Origin: Bacillus sp. B-jedd
Lineage (GTDB): Bacteria; Bacillota; Bacilli; Bacillales; Cytobacillaceae
Direction of reading: 5' to 3'
Assembly (NCBI RefSeq): GCF_000821085.1
Contig: NZ_CCXR01000001.1
Location: 1,385,001-1,449,000 of the forward strand
Length of the DNA stretch: 64,000 bases
Shown here: piece after piece, positions 34,041-42,816 of the stretch
How the letters are laid out: the number at the start of each line of letters is the position of its first letter
Position numbering within the stretch: position 1 is the stretch's first letter
Made by a program: the position numbers and the translations under genes
The notes under the pieces: generated by a model
Database searches by the model: none
What the model was told of the DNA's origin: nothing
Seen by the model: the letters and a program-made list of their open reading frames with translations, nothing else

Positions 34041-34622
34041 ATGCAATTAAACAAGCTCGTTTCATTTCACAAAGCAATGGGTGACCCCACAAGGATCAGA
34101 ATTCTCTCTCTCCTTGCTGGAGGTCCGCTTCATGGGCAGGCCATTGCCGGAAAGCTGGGGCTCACGCCGCCGACGATTACGCACCATTTAAAGAAACTAA
34201 GGGATGTCCATGCTGTTTTTGAAAGACGGGACAAGAACACAGTATATTTTTACCTCAATGAAAAGGTGCTCGAGCAGCATGCGAAAGCCCTTGTCCAAAT
34301 AGCAATAAAAATGGAGGGGAAAGGGAAAATGGAAACTATGAACGAGGAAAAACAAAAAGTTATCAGCAATTTCTTTACAGCGGATGGAAAGCTGAAAAAC
34401 ATACCCGCCCAGCGTAAAAAGAAACTTTTTGTGTTTGAGCATCTCGTCAAAGGGTTGGAAAAGGGCCGGAAATATGAGGAAAAGGAAATCAATGAATTCA
34501 TTAAAAGGTATCATGATGACTATGCCACGATTCGCCGGGAATTCATTATTAACCATTACATGTACAGAGAAAATGGTATATACGAAATGAACCCTTCTGA
34601 AATGTGGGCGAAACCGGAATAG
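34041..34622 (+). CDS. ArsR-type regulator with C-terminal DUF2087
   Basis: A 193-residue two-domain regulator. The N-terminal winged helix (about 1-90) reads HKAMGDPTRIRILSLL, then GQAIAGKLGLTPPTITHHLKKL, the ArsR recognition helix. The C-terminal DUF2087 domain (about 115-180) includes KLFVFEHLVKGLEKGRKYEEKEINEFI and YMYRENGIYEMNP. No ArsR metal-site cysteine pair is seen, so the signal is not obviously a metal. ATG 34041 is used; GTG 34032 overlaps the ribosome binding site AAAGGGTGG. It is monocistronic. Confidence 0.88.
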   Translation: MQLNKLVSFHKAMGDPTRIRILSLLAGGPLHGQAIAGKLGLTPPTITHHLKKLRDVHAVFERRDKNTVYFYLNEKVLEQHAKALVQIAIKMEGKGKMETMNEEKQKVISNFFTADGKLKNIPAQRKKKLFVFEHLVKGLEKGRKYEEKEINEFIKRYHDDYATIRREFIINHYMYRENGIYEMNPSEMWAKPE

Positions 34623-34629
34623 AAGAAAA

Positions 34630-34656
34630 GGAGGCTGCCAGTGGGTCAGCCTCTTT
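34630..34656 (+). terminator. Terminator of the ArsR-type gene
   Basis: GAGGCTG / CAGCCTC stem followed by TTTA; it may also serve mtnU from the other side. Confidence 0.65.
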
Positions 34657-34667
34657 ATCATTTCTCC

Positions 34668-35450
34668 TCAATATTGTTCAGGCCTTCTGTCATCAAAGAC
34701 GGGCATGATGCCTCTGACTTCCTTCACCTTCTCAAAGTCGATTTCCCCGGTGAGAATTTCCTCGCCTTCACCGGCTTCCGCAATGACTTCTCCCCAAGGA
34801 TCGATAATCATAGAATGTCCAGCGAACACGTTATTCGGGTTGCTCCCCACACAGTTGCATGCGATAACATAGCATTGGTTTTCAATTGCCCTGGCGATAA
34901 GGAGAGCACGCCAATGGGCAAGCCGGGCCAAAGGCCATTCGGCCACAACGAAAATGGCTTCAGCCCCATTTGCAGCATGTTTCCTCTGCCATTCAGGGAA
35001 GCGGATATCATAACAGACAAACCCTGCAAACTGGCGCCCTTCAAGCCCAAAATTCGCTGTACCAGTTCCCGGAGTAATATAATGATGTTCATCCATCAGC
35101 TGAAAAAGATGTAATTTACTATACTTATGGACTAGGGACCCGTCTTTGGAAACGACCAATAAAGTATTTTCCACACCGGAGCCGGTACGGTTTGCGACTG
35201 AACCGCCAATCAGATTGACTTTATTCTCCGCCGCTTTCTCCTCAAGAAAGGCGATGGATTGCTCCGCTTGATCGTCGGCGATTTCATCAAGCCTATCCAG
35301 GTCAAAGCCAGTCGTCCACAGCTCCGGAAGTACGATGCAGTCCGGGTTGCTCTCTGCGGCTTCCTTAATCAATTTTTCGGCCTTCAAGTAATTCTCTCCC
35401 GGCTTTCCGTATGCTATATCCATTTGAGCAATGGCAATTTTCATTCTCAT
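34668..35450 (-). CDS. mtnU: Nitrilase-family carbon-nitrogen hydrolase, MtnU
   Basis: A 260-residue enzyme of the nitrilase superfamily. The Glu-Lys-Cys triad is Glu43 (VLPELW), Lys112 (YSKLHLF) and Cys146 (GFVCYDIRFPEW). In bacilli this gene (ykrU/mtnU) sits with methionine salvage genes. It is thought to act as an omega-amidase on 2-oxoglutaramate, the product formed when MtnE uses glutamine as amino donor. The position here, divergent from mtnE, supports that. GGGGGAAT precedes the ATG at 35450. Confidence 0.9.
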   Translation of the reverse strand: MRMKIAIAQMDIAYGKPGENYLKAEKLIKEAAESNPDCIVLPELWTTGFDLDRLDEIADDQAEQSIAFLEEKAAENKVNLIGGSVANRTGSGVENTLLVVSKDGSLVHKYSKLHLFQLMDEHHYITPGTGTANFGLEGRQFAGFVCYDIRFPEWQRKHAANGAEAIFVVAEWPLARLAHWRALLIARAIENQCYVIACNCVGSNPNNVFAGHSMIIDPWGEVIAEAGEGEEILTGEIDFEKVKEVRGIMPVFDDRRPEQY

Positions 35451-35568
35451 TTTAATTCCCCCAATTCAGAAAAGTTAAAAACTTCTTTACAAGATACCTA
35501 ATACGTTATATCATTTGTGACTAGATTTCCATATAAAAAATGAATCCATAAAAAAGCAGGTGGCTTAC

Positions 35569-36753
35569 GTGAAAGAATATCCTCAATCTGAATTATTAAA
35601 AAGCCTTCCTGGACAGTTTTTCGCCAGCCTTGTCAAAAAAGTCGGTGAAACAATTGCCAAGGGGCATGATGTTATTAATCTTGGGCAGGGCAACCCGGAC
35701 CAGCCTACTCCGGAACATATAGTGAAAAAGCTGCAGACAGCTGCGGAAAACCCGCTGAACCATAAATATTCGCCATTTCAGGGTTTTCGTTATTTGAAAG
35801 AGGCGGCAGCCAATTTTTATAAAAGGGAATATAACGTTGTGTTGGACCCGGAAACAGAGGTCGCCGTCCTTTTTGGCGGTAAAGCCGGCCTTGTGGAAAT
35901 CCCGCAGTGCCTGTTAAACCCTGGTGACGGGCTCCTTGTTCCAGACCCTGGTTACCCTGACTATTTATCAGGTGCAGCTCTCGCACAAGCAAAAATCGAA
36001 ACGCTGCCATTACTCGAACAAAACGGATTTCTGCCGGATTACAGCCTCATTCCCCAAGAAGCATTAGAGAATTCTAAACTGATGATTCTTAACTACCCGA
36101 ATAATCCTACGGGGGCAGTGGCGACTAAAGAATTCTTTGACGAAACCGTTTCTTTTTCAAATACGCATGGCATCTGTGTGGTCCATGATTTTGCCTACGG
36201 GGCAATCGGTTTTGAAGGGAAAAAGCCGGTCAGCTTTCTTCAATCCGAAGGAGCAAAAGAGATTGGTATCGAAATCTATACTTTATCAAAAACCTATAAT
36301 ATGGCGGGGTGGCGCGTCGGTTTCGCCGTCGGCAATAAAAGCGTCATCTCCGCGATAGAGTTGTTGCAGGATCACATGTACGTATCTTTGTTCGGAGCAG
36401 TCCAGGAAGCCGCAGCGGAAGCCTTAAATGGGCCGCAGGATTGTGTGGGGGAACTCGTCCAGTTGTATGATGGCAGGAGGGAGGCCCTTTTTGGCGGATT
36501 AAGGAAGATCGGCTGGGATGCGGATGCTCCGGCAGGCTCCTTTTTTGCCTGGCTAAAGGTTCCTGAAGGTTTTACCTCCATGGAATTTGCCAACTTCCTG
36601 CTTGAAAAGGCCCATATCATGGTCGCCCCGGGAATAGGGTTCGGGCAATATGGTGAAGGATATATCAGGGTTGGGCTTCTTGCTTCAGAAGAAAGGTTGA
36701 GGGAAGCGGTGCGAAGAATAGAAAGTTTGGGAATTTTTCAAAAAGTTGTTTGA
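35569..36753 (+). CDS. mtnE: Methionine salvage aminotransferase MtnE
   Basis: A PLP-dependent aminotransferase (class I fold), 394 residues, converting 2-keto-4-methylthiobutyrate to methionine in the last step of salvage. Landmarks: INLGQGNPDQPTPEHIV, LNYPNNPTGAV, DFAYGAIGF and the PLP-lysine segment YTLSKTYNMAGWRVGF. Similarity to B. subtilis YkrV is close across the length. The start is probably GTG 35569, with AGGTGG upstream; a GTG at 35560 is in frame but badly spaced. It lies divergent to mtnU and upstream of the S-box. Confidence 0.93.
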   Translation: MKEYPQSELLKSLPGQFFASLVKKVGETIAKGHDVINLGQGNPDQPTPEHIVKKLQTAAENPLNHKYSPFQGFRYLKEAAANFYKREYNVVLDPETEVAVLFGGKAGLVEIPQCLLNPGDGLLVPDPGYPDYLSGAALAQAKIETLPLLEQNGFLPDYSLIPQEALENSKLMILNYPNNPTGAVATKEFFDETVSFSNTHGICVVHDFAYGAIGFEGKKPVSFLQSEGAKEIGIEIYTLSKTYNMAGWRVGFAVGNKSVISAIELLQDHMYVSLFGAVQEAAAEALNGPQDCVGELVQLYDGRREALFGGLRKIGWDADAPAGSFFAWLKVPEGFTSMEFANFLLEKAHIMVAPGIGFGQYGEGYIRVGLLASEERLREAVRRIESLGIFQKVV

Positions 36754-36825
36754 CATAGCTTTCATTTCCTGCGATAATCCAAATTAAATCTTAACACTAT
36801 GAAAAAGTGAATATCTAAATCATTT

Positions 36826-36981
36826 TCTTATCAAGAGCAGGCGGAGGGACTAGCCCTATGAAGCCCGGCAACCGACTTATTTTAAGCACGGTGCTAATTC
36901 TTGCAGCGAACAGCTGATAGATGAGAAGAGATTAGTAACTAGTAACAATCGCTAACCTCTTCTTTTTGAAGAGGTTTTTTT
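36826..36981 (+). ncRNA. SAM-I (S-box) riboswitch
   Basis: Core motifs are seen in order: CTTATCAAGAGCAGGCGGAGGGA (P1/P2 start; only the CTTATCAAGAG part is the conserved opening), CCCTATGAAGCCCGGCAACC, GCACGGTGCTAATTC and TGATAGATGAGAAGAG closing P1. An antiterminator/terminator pair ends with AACCTCTTC / GAAGAGGTT and T7 (36954-36981). High SAM should stop transcription before mtnW. Confidence 0.95.
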
Positions 36982-37042
36982 ATTGCCGGCAAATGCTATG
37001 TGAATTGATTGATATGGAAGCCGATCGGAAAGGAAGTATACC

Positions 37043-38251
37043 ATGAGTGAATTAATTGCTACTTATCTCATACAAAATGAAAAAAGTCCAGAAAAAAAAG
37101 CCGAGGAAATAGCCCTTGGGCTGACAGTTGGATCCTGGACCAATCTGCCCGCGCTTGAGAAGGATCAGCTGAGAAAGCACAAAGGAAGGGTAGTTTCGAC
37201 CGAAGCATCTGAAGAAGGTGCCGCCACAGTTTCGATCGCATATCCAGCGGCCAATTTTTCCTCCGACCTTCCAGCCATTCTGACTACGGTATTCGGGAAG
37301 TTGTCCCTCGATGGAAAAATAAGGCTTTTTGACCTTGAATTCAGCGAAGACCTTAAAAAATTGTTCCCGGGCCCGAAATTCGGAGTCGAAGGCCTGAGGG
37401 AAAAGCTCAATACATTTCATCGTCCCCTTTTAATGAGCATTTTTAAAGGAGTGCTAGGCAAAGATATGGACTTTCTGACCCGGCAGTTGAGGGAGCAGGC
37501 ACTTGGCGGGATCGATATAGTCAAAGACGATGAAATCCTGTTTGAAAATCCATTGACGCCATCATCAGCCAGAGTCAAGGCCGGCAGGCTAATCCTGGAT
37601 GAAGTTTTTTCTGAAACCGGGCATCGGACTTTGTATGCTGTCAACCTGACAGGGAGGACCTTCGAATTAAAGGAAAAAGCCAGGAGACTTGCTGAAGATG
37701 GGGCTGATCTCTTCTTGTTCAACGTATTTACCTATGGACTGGATGTCCTCCAGGAACTAAGGGAGGACAAAGACATCAGCCTGCCGATCATGGCGCATCC
37801 GTCGTTCAGCGGGGCAATTGCTTCTTCTCCTGTTTATGGCGTTTCCCATGCCCTGCTTTTAGGAAAACTGCTCCGGTATGCCGGGGCGGATCTTTCCTTA
37901 TTTCCATCACCATATGGGTCGGTGGCTCTCGGGAAAGAGAGTGCGCTCGGCATTGCAAAAGAACTGACCAAAGATGATTCAATTAAAAAGGCATTCCCTG
38001 TTCCCTCAGCGGGAATCCATCCTGGTCTGGTGCCTCTTTTGATCTCGGATTTCGGGAAAGACTCGGTGATTAACGCCGGCGGCGGAATCCATGGGCACCC
38101 TGGAGGCGCCGCTGCAGGTGGAAAGGCGTTCCGGCAAGCAATAGAGGCTACTCTTTCAGGCCACTCCCTAATCGAGGCTGCCGAAAGCCATTCGGAGCTC
38201 CAAACTGCACTTGGGCTTTGGGGACTCCCAAAAGAGGGGGCAGCCAAATGA
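37043..38251 (+). CDS. mtnW: 2,3-diketo-5-methylthiopentyl-1-phosphate enolase, RuBisCO-like
   Basis: A type IV RuBisCO-like protein, 402 residues (B. subtilis about 414), tautomerising diketomethylthiopentyl phosphate in methionine salvage. The Mg/carbamate motif [11 protein letters not shown] is at 157-167 (Lys161 likely carbamylated), and [20 protein letters not shown] forms the phosphate-binding end of the barrel. It cannot fix CO2. The ATG at 37043 follows AAAGGAAG. It is the first gene after the S-box and overlaps mtnX by ATGA. Confidence 0.95.
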   Translation: MSELIATYLIQNEKSPEKKAEEIALGLTVGSWTNLPALEKDQLRKHKGRVVSTEASEEGAATVSIAYPAANFSSDLPAILTTVFGKLSLDGKIRLFDLEFSEDLKKLFPGPKFGVEGLREKLNTFHRPLLMSIFKGVLGKDMDFLTRQLREQALGGIDIVKDDEILFENPLTPSSARVKAGRLILDEVFSETGHRTLYAVNLTGRTFELKEKARRLAEDGADLFLFNVFTYGLDVLQELREDKDISLPIMAHPSFSGAIASSPVYGVSHALLLGKLLRYAGADLSLFPSPYGSVALGKESALGIAKELTKDDSIKKAFPVPSAGIHPGLVPLLISDFGKDSVINAGGGIHGHPGGAAAGGKAFRQAIEATLSGHSLIEAAESHSELQTALGLWGLPKEGAAK

Positions 38252-38922
38252 AGAAGCCAGTTATTTACTGTGACTTTGACGGGACAGTTACTGAAAAAGA
38301 CAATATCATTTCAATCATGAAAGCTTTCGCACCCCCTGAATGGGAACCAATTAAAGACTGCATTCTTTCCGGGGCTGTCTCAATCCGGCGGGGGGTTGGA
38401 GAATTGTTTTCGCTTTTACCCTCGGGAAAAAAGAGGGAAATTGAAGAATTTGTATTGCAACAGGCGAAGATCAGGGAAGGCTTCGGAGAGTTTACCACAT
38501 TCGCCAGAGAAGAAGGGATTCCTCTGTATATCGTAAGTGGGGGCATAGATTTTTTCGTCAGGCCGGTCCTTTCGCCGTTTGAGCCTTTTTCGGGAATCTA
38601 CTGCAATGGTTCAGACTTCAACGGTGACACAATCCGAATCCTCTGGCCCCACAGCTGCGATGGCCTCTGCTCTAATGACTGTGGCTGTTGTAAACCAAGT
38701 ATTATCAGGCGGCTGGGCCATCTGGATGATTGTTATAAAATTGTCATTGGTGATTCCGTAACCGACTTGGAAGCGGCAAAACAGGCTGACTTTGTTATAG
38801 CACTCGACCTTCTAAAGGAAAAATGTGAGGAATGGGGACTTTCCCATGCTTCTTTTGAGAATTTTCATGATTGCATTACCATCATAAAAAATAAAACTGG
38901 GGTGAAGGAGCAGGCATGCTAA
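38248..38922 (+). CDS. mtnX: HK-MTPenyl-1-P phosphatase MtnX
   Basis: A HAD-superfamily phosphatase, 224 residues, removing phosphate from 2-hydroxy-3-keto-5-methylthiopentenyl-1-phosphate. Motif I is [13 protein letters not shown] (nucleophile Asp9, acid Asp11). Motif II is the IVSGG strand. The late [17 protein letters not shown] is motif III/IV. A CxxxxxCGCC-like Cys cluster in the cap ([12 protein letters not shown]) is typical of the group. It overlaps mtnW by 4 nt and mtnB by 7 nt. Confidence 0.93.
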   Translation: MKKPVIYCDFDGTVTEKDNIISIMKAFAPPEWEPIKDCILSGAVSIRRGVGELFSLLPSGKKREIEEFVLQQAKIREGFGEFTTFAREEGIPLYIVSGGIDFFVRPVLSPFEPFSGIYCNGSDFNGDTIRILWPHSCDGLCSNDCGCCKPSIIRRLGHLDDCYKIVIGDSVTDLEAAKQADFVIALDLLKEKCEEWGLSHASFENFHDCITIIKNKTGVKEQAC

Positions 38923-39545
38923 AGGAAAAGTGGAACGAACTTGCTGATGTGAAGGATGAACTCTCAGAGAGAGATTGGTTCATGGGGACTAGTGGAAATC
39001 TAGCGATAAAAGTAAGTGACAGTCCGCCCCAATTTTTGGTCACCGCAAGTGGGAAGGATAAACGGAAGAGGACAAACGAGGATTTTTTGCTTGTCGATGA
39101 ATTTGGCCGGCCGGCGGAAGAAACAAATTTAAAACCTTCCGCTGAAACGCTTCTTCACGTCGAGATTTATAAAAGAACAAAAGCTGGCTGCAGCCTCCAT
39201 GTCCATACGATTGATAACAATGTAATTTCAGAAATTTATGGAGACAGGGGGGAAGTGACGTTTCAAGGCCAGGAGATCATTAAAGCCTTTAATAAATGGG
39301 AAGAGGATGCCACCTTGAAAATACCGATTATCAAAAACCATGCCCATATTCCTTCCCTTGCTAAAGCTTTCGCAGAACATATTAAAGAGGATACTGGCGC
39401 TATCCTAATTCGCAATCACGGAATAACAGTCTGGGGGAAGAATTCCTTTGAAGCAAAAAAAATCCTTGAAGCGTCGGAATTCCTGTTCCGGTACCAGTTG
39501 CGCCTGCTCGAACACAAACCCTTTCAGTTATTCAAAGTAGTCTAG
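38916..39545 (+). CDS. mtnB: Methylthioribulose-1-phosphate dehydratase MtnB
   Basis: A zinc-dependent class II aldolase-fold dehydratase, 209 residues. It turns methylthioribulose-1-phosphate into the diketo compound used by MtnW. Metal-binding histidines are visible in [11 protein letters not shown] and in [10 protein letters not shown], and [11 protein letters not shown] is the phosphate-binding loop. The pathway order is mtnB before mtnW, though the gene order differs. The upstream enzymes MtnK/MtnA are not in this window. AAGGAGCAGG precedes the ATG at 38916, overlapping mtnX. Confidence 0.93.
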   Translation: MLKEKWNELADVKDELSERDWFMGTSGNLAIKVSDSPPQFLVTASGKDKRKRTNEDFLLVDEFGRPAEETNLKPSAETLLHVEIYKRTKAGCSLHVHTIDNNVISEIYGDRGEVTFQGQEIIKAFNKWEEDATLKIPIIKNHAHIPSLAKAFAEHIKEDTGAILIRNHGITVWGKNSFEAKKILEASEFLFRYQLRLLEHKPFQLFKVV

Positions 39546-39638
39546 AAGATTATGAGGTTTTTCGTTTGGAGAGCTGTTTCTTGAAGCAGAAGGCTTGTGA
39601 AAATTATTAAACTACTAAAAAAGTGAGGGAAAAATGAT

Positions 39639-40166
39639 ATGGCATGGATTAAATTACAGCAAAGCGGCAAAGAAATCATTGAACAGCAAGAGGTCGCAGC
39701 ATTCCTTGAATCCGAGGAAGTTATTTATGAGCACTGGGATGTTGAAAAGCTTCCTGAAAACCTGAGGGAAAACTTCACGCTAGGCGATGAAGACAAAGAG
39801 GCAATCCTAAATACATTCAAGCATGAAATACGGGAAATTTCCGAACGAAGGGGCTATAAAGCCCAGGACGTTATTTCTCTCTCCGACTCAACACCTAATC
39901 TTGACGCCCTTTTGCAAAACTTTAAAAGGGAGCACCATCATACGGATGATGAAGTCCGATTTATTGTTAGCGGGCATGGCATATTTGTTATTCAAGGTAG
40001 GAACGGAGACTTTTTTGAAGTAAATCTGGATCCGGGAGACCTTATTTCTGTACCGGAGAATATCCGACATTACTTTACTTTACAGGAAGACAGAAAAGTC
40101 GTGGCCATCCGGATCTTCGTCACCTCTGAAGGATGGGTTCCGATTTATGACACAGTAGCTCAATAA
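39639..40166 (+). CDS. mtnD: Acireductone dioxygenase MtnD
   Basis: A cupin-fold metalloenzyme, 175 residues, that opens acireductone with O2 to the 2-oxo precursor of methionine plus formate (Fe form). The metal ligands expected for the family are present: His99 and His101 in EHHHTDDE, Glu105, and His144 in ENIRHYF. The order mtnW-X-B-D is that of B. subtilis. It follows mtnB after a 93-nt gap that lacks a terminator. Confidence 0.93.
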   Translation: MAWIKLQQSGKEIIEQQEVAAFLESEEVIYEHWDVEKLPENLRENFTLGDEDKEAILNTFKHEIREISERRGYKAQDVISLSDSTPNLDALLQNFKREHHHTDDEVRFIVSGHGIFVIQGRNGDFFEVNLDPGDLISVPENIRHYFTLQEDRKVVAIRIFVTSEGWVPIYDTVAQ

Positions 40167-40172
40167 CCGGGG

Positions 40173-40203
40173 AAAGCCGATTTCATTTGAAGTCGGCTTT
40201 TTT
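40173..40203 (+). terminator. mtn operon terminator
   Basis: AAAGCCGA / TCGGCTTT stem with T6. Confidence 0.8.
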
Positions 40204-40244
40204 GTCAGCAATTATTGTCGAACTTCCGTGAAAAATGAAAGGTT

Positions 40245-40273
40245 TTGACCTGTTTTGCGAACCTATTTACAAG
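40245..40273 (+). promoter_or_regulatory. Candidate promoter of the Spo0E-like gene
   Basis: TTGACC (40245-40250), 17 bp, TACAAG (40268-40273). The resulting leader would be about 95 nt. Confidence 0.5.
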
Positions 40274-40373
40274 TGGTGAAAAGACTGGCATAATGCAGTT
40301 TCAGGTGCAATTTTCCTTGGAAATAAAAATAGATAGAAATAGTAAAACGGGTTAAAACTGGAGGCAATTAAAC

Positions 40374-40652
40374 ATGATTTTATATAGCTGGGAACCTGAA
40401 AAAATAATGAAGGAAATACAGGCGAAACGAAAATTGATGATTGATTCAGCAAAGAAAACCGGATTGACTAGTGAGTGTACAGTCCGCCATAGCCAGGAGC
40501 TTGACCAATTAATAGTCGCTTACCAAAAATACAGATATTCAGCCCGCCGTCAAACCTTTAGGCGATTAAACAGCGAGCTGAAACACTGCTCTCCAGGCAA
40601 AATCAAATCAAGCATTTTTAATGGGACTGCAGCCGTACAGGCAGGTATATAG
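40374..40652 (+). CDS. Spo0E-family aspartyl-phosphate phosphatase
   Basis: A 92-residue protein expected to dephosphorylate Spo0A~P and so hold back sporulation. The family signature SQELDQLI (S-x-E-L-D-x-L-I) is at 40-47, in the second of two helices, and the first helix is IMKEIQAKRKLMIDSAKKTG. A basic C-terminal extension (from about 55) is longer than in many relatives. GGAGGCAATT precedes the ATG. The neighbourhood matches spo0E in B. subtilis (after the mtn genes), but paralogues are common, so no symbol is given. Confidence 0.88.
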   Translation: MILYSWEPEKIMKEIQAKRKLMIDSAKKTGLTSECTVRHSQELDQLIVAYQKYRYSARRQTFRRLNSELKHCSPGKIKSSIFNGTAAVQAGI

Positions 40653-40666
40653 CTAATATAGAACAA

Positions 40667-40703
40667 GAGGGAATTCGCGGGTTATTCGCGACTTCCCTTT
40701 TTT
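40667..40703 (+). terminator. Terminator of the Spo0E-like gene
   Basis: GGGAAtTCGCG / CGCGActTCCC hairpin then T6. Confidence 0.75.
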
Positions 40704-40886
40704 ATTCGGCCCGAACATACATTTTTGTGAAAATTTTCCGAGATAGGCTGTATCTGTGATTAATATCATTGTCTATATCTAAATATTTTTTATAGTAGAA
40801 TTAACGGTTATGTTTATTCCTGGTAGTACTATGCTTGTGTTGCGATTCATATATCGTAATACATAGCATTTTTATATAACCACCAA

Positions 40887-40900
40887 AGGAAGCGCTTTCA
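40887..40900 (+). promoter_or_regulatory. cre-like CcpA site upstream of fixA
   Basis: AGGAAGCGCTTTCA matches the ideal cre TGAAAGCGCTTTCA at 12 of 14 positions, including the whole right half. It lies 28 nt before the fixA start codon, so it probably acts as a roadblock within the leader. A possible promoter is TTGTCT-16-TATAGT near 40773-40800. Confidence 0.65.
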
Positions 40901-40928
40901 GAAAAATTCGCAGGGGGGAAGGTAATAA

Positions 40929-41753
40929 ATGCATATTGTTGTTTGCGTCAAACAAGTACCAGATACCAAGATTATTAAAATCAATCCGAAAACGAATACC
41001 CTGGACCGCCGCAGTGCGCCGGCGATCCTTAATCCGTACGATGCCCATGCCGTCCAGGAAGCCGTAAAGATCCGAAAAATGACTGGCGGAACGATATCGG
41101 TTCTTTCCATGGGTCCTCCACAGGCTACCGCTGTAATCAAGCGCAGTATTGAAATTGGCGCTGACAGGGGCTATTTGATTTCAGACCGGGCTTTTGCCGG
41201 GGCGGATACGCTCGCGACTAGCTATGCTCTTTCCAAGGCCTTGGAAAAAATAAGCAAGGAACAGCCGATAGATTTAGTGATTTGCGGAAAGCATGCTATT
41301 GATGGTGATACGGGCCAGGTTGGACCGGGCATTGCAAGAAGGTTGGATATCCCGCCTGTTACGAATGTTATCGATGTTTCCGAAGTAAATTTGAAGGAAA
41401 AGACGATCTTGTTAAAGAGAAAGCAAACGAGCGGACATGAACTGATTCAGGCCCAGCTGCCCTGCCTTCTCACTGTAGAAAAAGAAATAAATGAGATTGA
41501 GTATTCGCCACTTCCAAACATGATCAAAGCTGCACGATATGAACCAGTTATATGGGCGGTCAGCGATTTTGAAAATGTGGATCGCACCCAGCTCGGACTG
41601 AAAGGTTCACCGACAATTGTTGGTAAGATGTTCACACCGCCAAAGCCTGAGGGAGGCAAAAGGCTCGAAGGCAGTACAGATGAGCAGGTCAGCGAACTGA
41701 TCAGTCTGTTGATGGAGAAAAAGGAGCTATTCATTCCTGCCAAGGCAAACTAA
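40929..41753 (+). CDS. fixA: Electron transfer flavoprotein beta subunit, FixA type
   Basis: The beta subunit of an ETF-like flavoprotein, 274 residues. The start HIVVCVKQVPDT is conserved, and VICGKHAIDGDTGQVGPGIA shapes the flavin/AMP region. The late GSPTIVGKMFTPPKPEGG is the pattern seen in bifurcating Fix/Bcd-type ETFs rather than house-keeping ETF. In FixABCX complexes it carries out the electron-bifurcating step that drives ferredoxin reduction from NADH. First gene of a four-gene operon; GGGGGGAAGG precedes the ATG. Confidence 0.9.
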   Translation: MHIVVCVKQVPDTKIIKINPKTNTLDRRSAPAILNPYDAHAVQEAVKIRKMTGGTISVLSMGPPQATAVIKRSIEIGADRGYLISDRAFAGADTLATSYALSKALEKISKEQPIDLVICGKHAIDGDTGQVGPGIARRLDIPPVTNVIDVSEVNLKEKTILLKRKQTSGHELIQAQLPCLLTVEKEINEIEYSPLPNMIKAARYEPVIWAVSDFENVDRTQLGLKGSPTIVGKMFTPPKPEGGKRLEGSTDEQVSELISLLMEKKELFIPAKAN

Positions 41754-41784
41754 ACGAACCAGCAGAGGAGATAGGAGGATACAA

Positions 41785-42816
41785 ATGAATTTGGATGAAT
41801 ATAGAGGGGTTTGGGTTTTTATTGAAGTAACCGATGGGGAAATCGAAGGAGTTTCACTGGAACTGCTTGGAGCGGGAAGGAAGCTTGCCGACAAGCTTGA
41901 TGTATCGCTTGCTGGTGTGTTGATGGGAGAGGGAATCAAGCAGCTTGCTTCAAAAGTAATTGCTTATGGAGCGGATGAGGTTTATGTGATTGACCACCCA
42001 GTTATGAAGGATTATCGGACTGAATCATACATGAAAGGCGTTATTATGCTAGCTGAAAAATACAAGCCGGAAATATTTCTCTACGGGGCGACCCCTAACG
42101 GCAAAGACCTTGCAAGCGCCGTTGCGACGGACTTGAATACCGGTTTGACTGCTGACACCACCATGCTCGATATCGATCTTGAAAACAGGCTATTTGAAGC
42201 AAGCCGCCCTGCGTTCGGGGGGAATATCATGGCGACGATCCTCTGCAAAAAACATCGGCCGCAAATGGCGACGGTACGGCCGAAAGTCATGAAAGCGCTC
42301 GAGCCGGACAGCGGCAGGGCCGGGCGGATTATCGAAGAGAAAATCGCCCTTTCAGAGGAAGATATGCGCACAAAAGTGCTTAAAATTGTGAAGGATGTTA
42401 CAAGTAAGGCAAACCTCGCCGATGCCCATGTCATTGTTTGCGGCGGCAAAGGAATGGGAGACCTGCAAAACTTTCAGATGTTGTATGACCTGGCTGATGC
42501 CATTGGCGCGACAGTCGGAGGGACAAGGGATGTTGTTGAAGCCGGCTGGCTGCCTCACCACCTGCAAATCGGCCAGACTGGTGAAACAGTGACCCCAAAG
42601 ATTTATTTCGCCATTGGCTTATCGGGAGCGATCCAGCACGTTGTAGGGATGAAAAACTCAGAGATCATCATCGCAATCAATAAGGATCCAAACGCACCGA
42701 TTTTTGATGTTGCAACTTATGGAATCGTTGGGGATGCGCTGGAAATTGTCCCAAAACTGACAGAGCAATTTAAACAGATCCAAAGCAGTAAGGGTGGTGA
42801 AATCAGTTATGCCTGA
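41785..42816 (+). CDS. fixB: Electron transfer flavoprotein alpha subunit, FixB type
   Basis: The alpha subunit of the ETF, 343 residues. The N-terminal domain is Rossmann-like (GVWVFIEVTDGEIEGVSLELL). The C-terminal FAD domain has VCGGKGMG, VGGTRDVVEAGWLPHHLQIG, GQTGETVTPKIYFAIGLSG and QHVVGMKNSEIIIAINKDP, all diagnostic for ETF-alpha. No N-terminal ferredoxin extension is present. AGGAGATAGGAGG precedes the ATG. It overlaps fixC by 8 nt, so the operon is tightly coupled. Confidence 0.93.
   Translation: MNLDEYRGVWVFIEVTDGEIEGVSLELLGAGRKLADKLDVSLAGVLMGEGIKQLASKVIAYGADEVYVIDHPVMKDYRTESYMKGVIMLAEKYKPEIFLYGATPNGKDLASAVATDLNTGLTADTTMLDIDLENRLFEASRPAFGGNIMATILCKKHRPQMATVRPKVMKALEPDSGRAGRIIEEKIALSEEDMRTKVLKIVKDVTSKANLADAHVIVCGGKGMGDLQNFQMLYDLADAIGATVGGTRDVVEAGWLPHHLQIGQTGETVTPKIYFAIGLSGAIQHVVGMKNSEIIIAINKDPNAPIFDVATYGIVGDALEIVPKLTEQFKQIQSSKGGEISYA

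Noticed and set aside
34641..35114. 157-aa forward frame opposite mtnU
   Set aside because: It runs antisense to a clear nitrilase-family gene with an intact triad and lacks a credible ribosome binding site.
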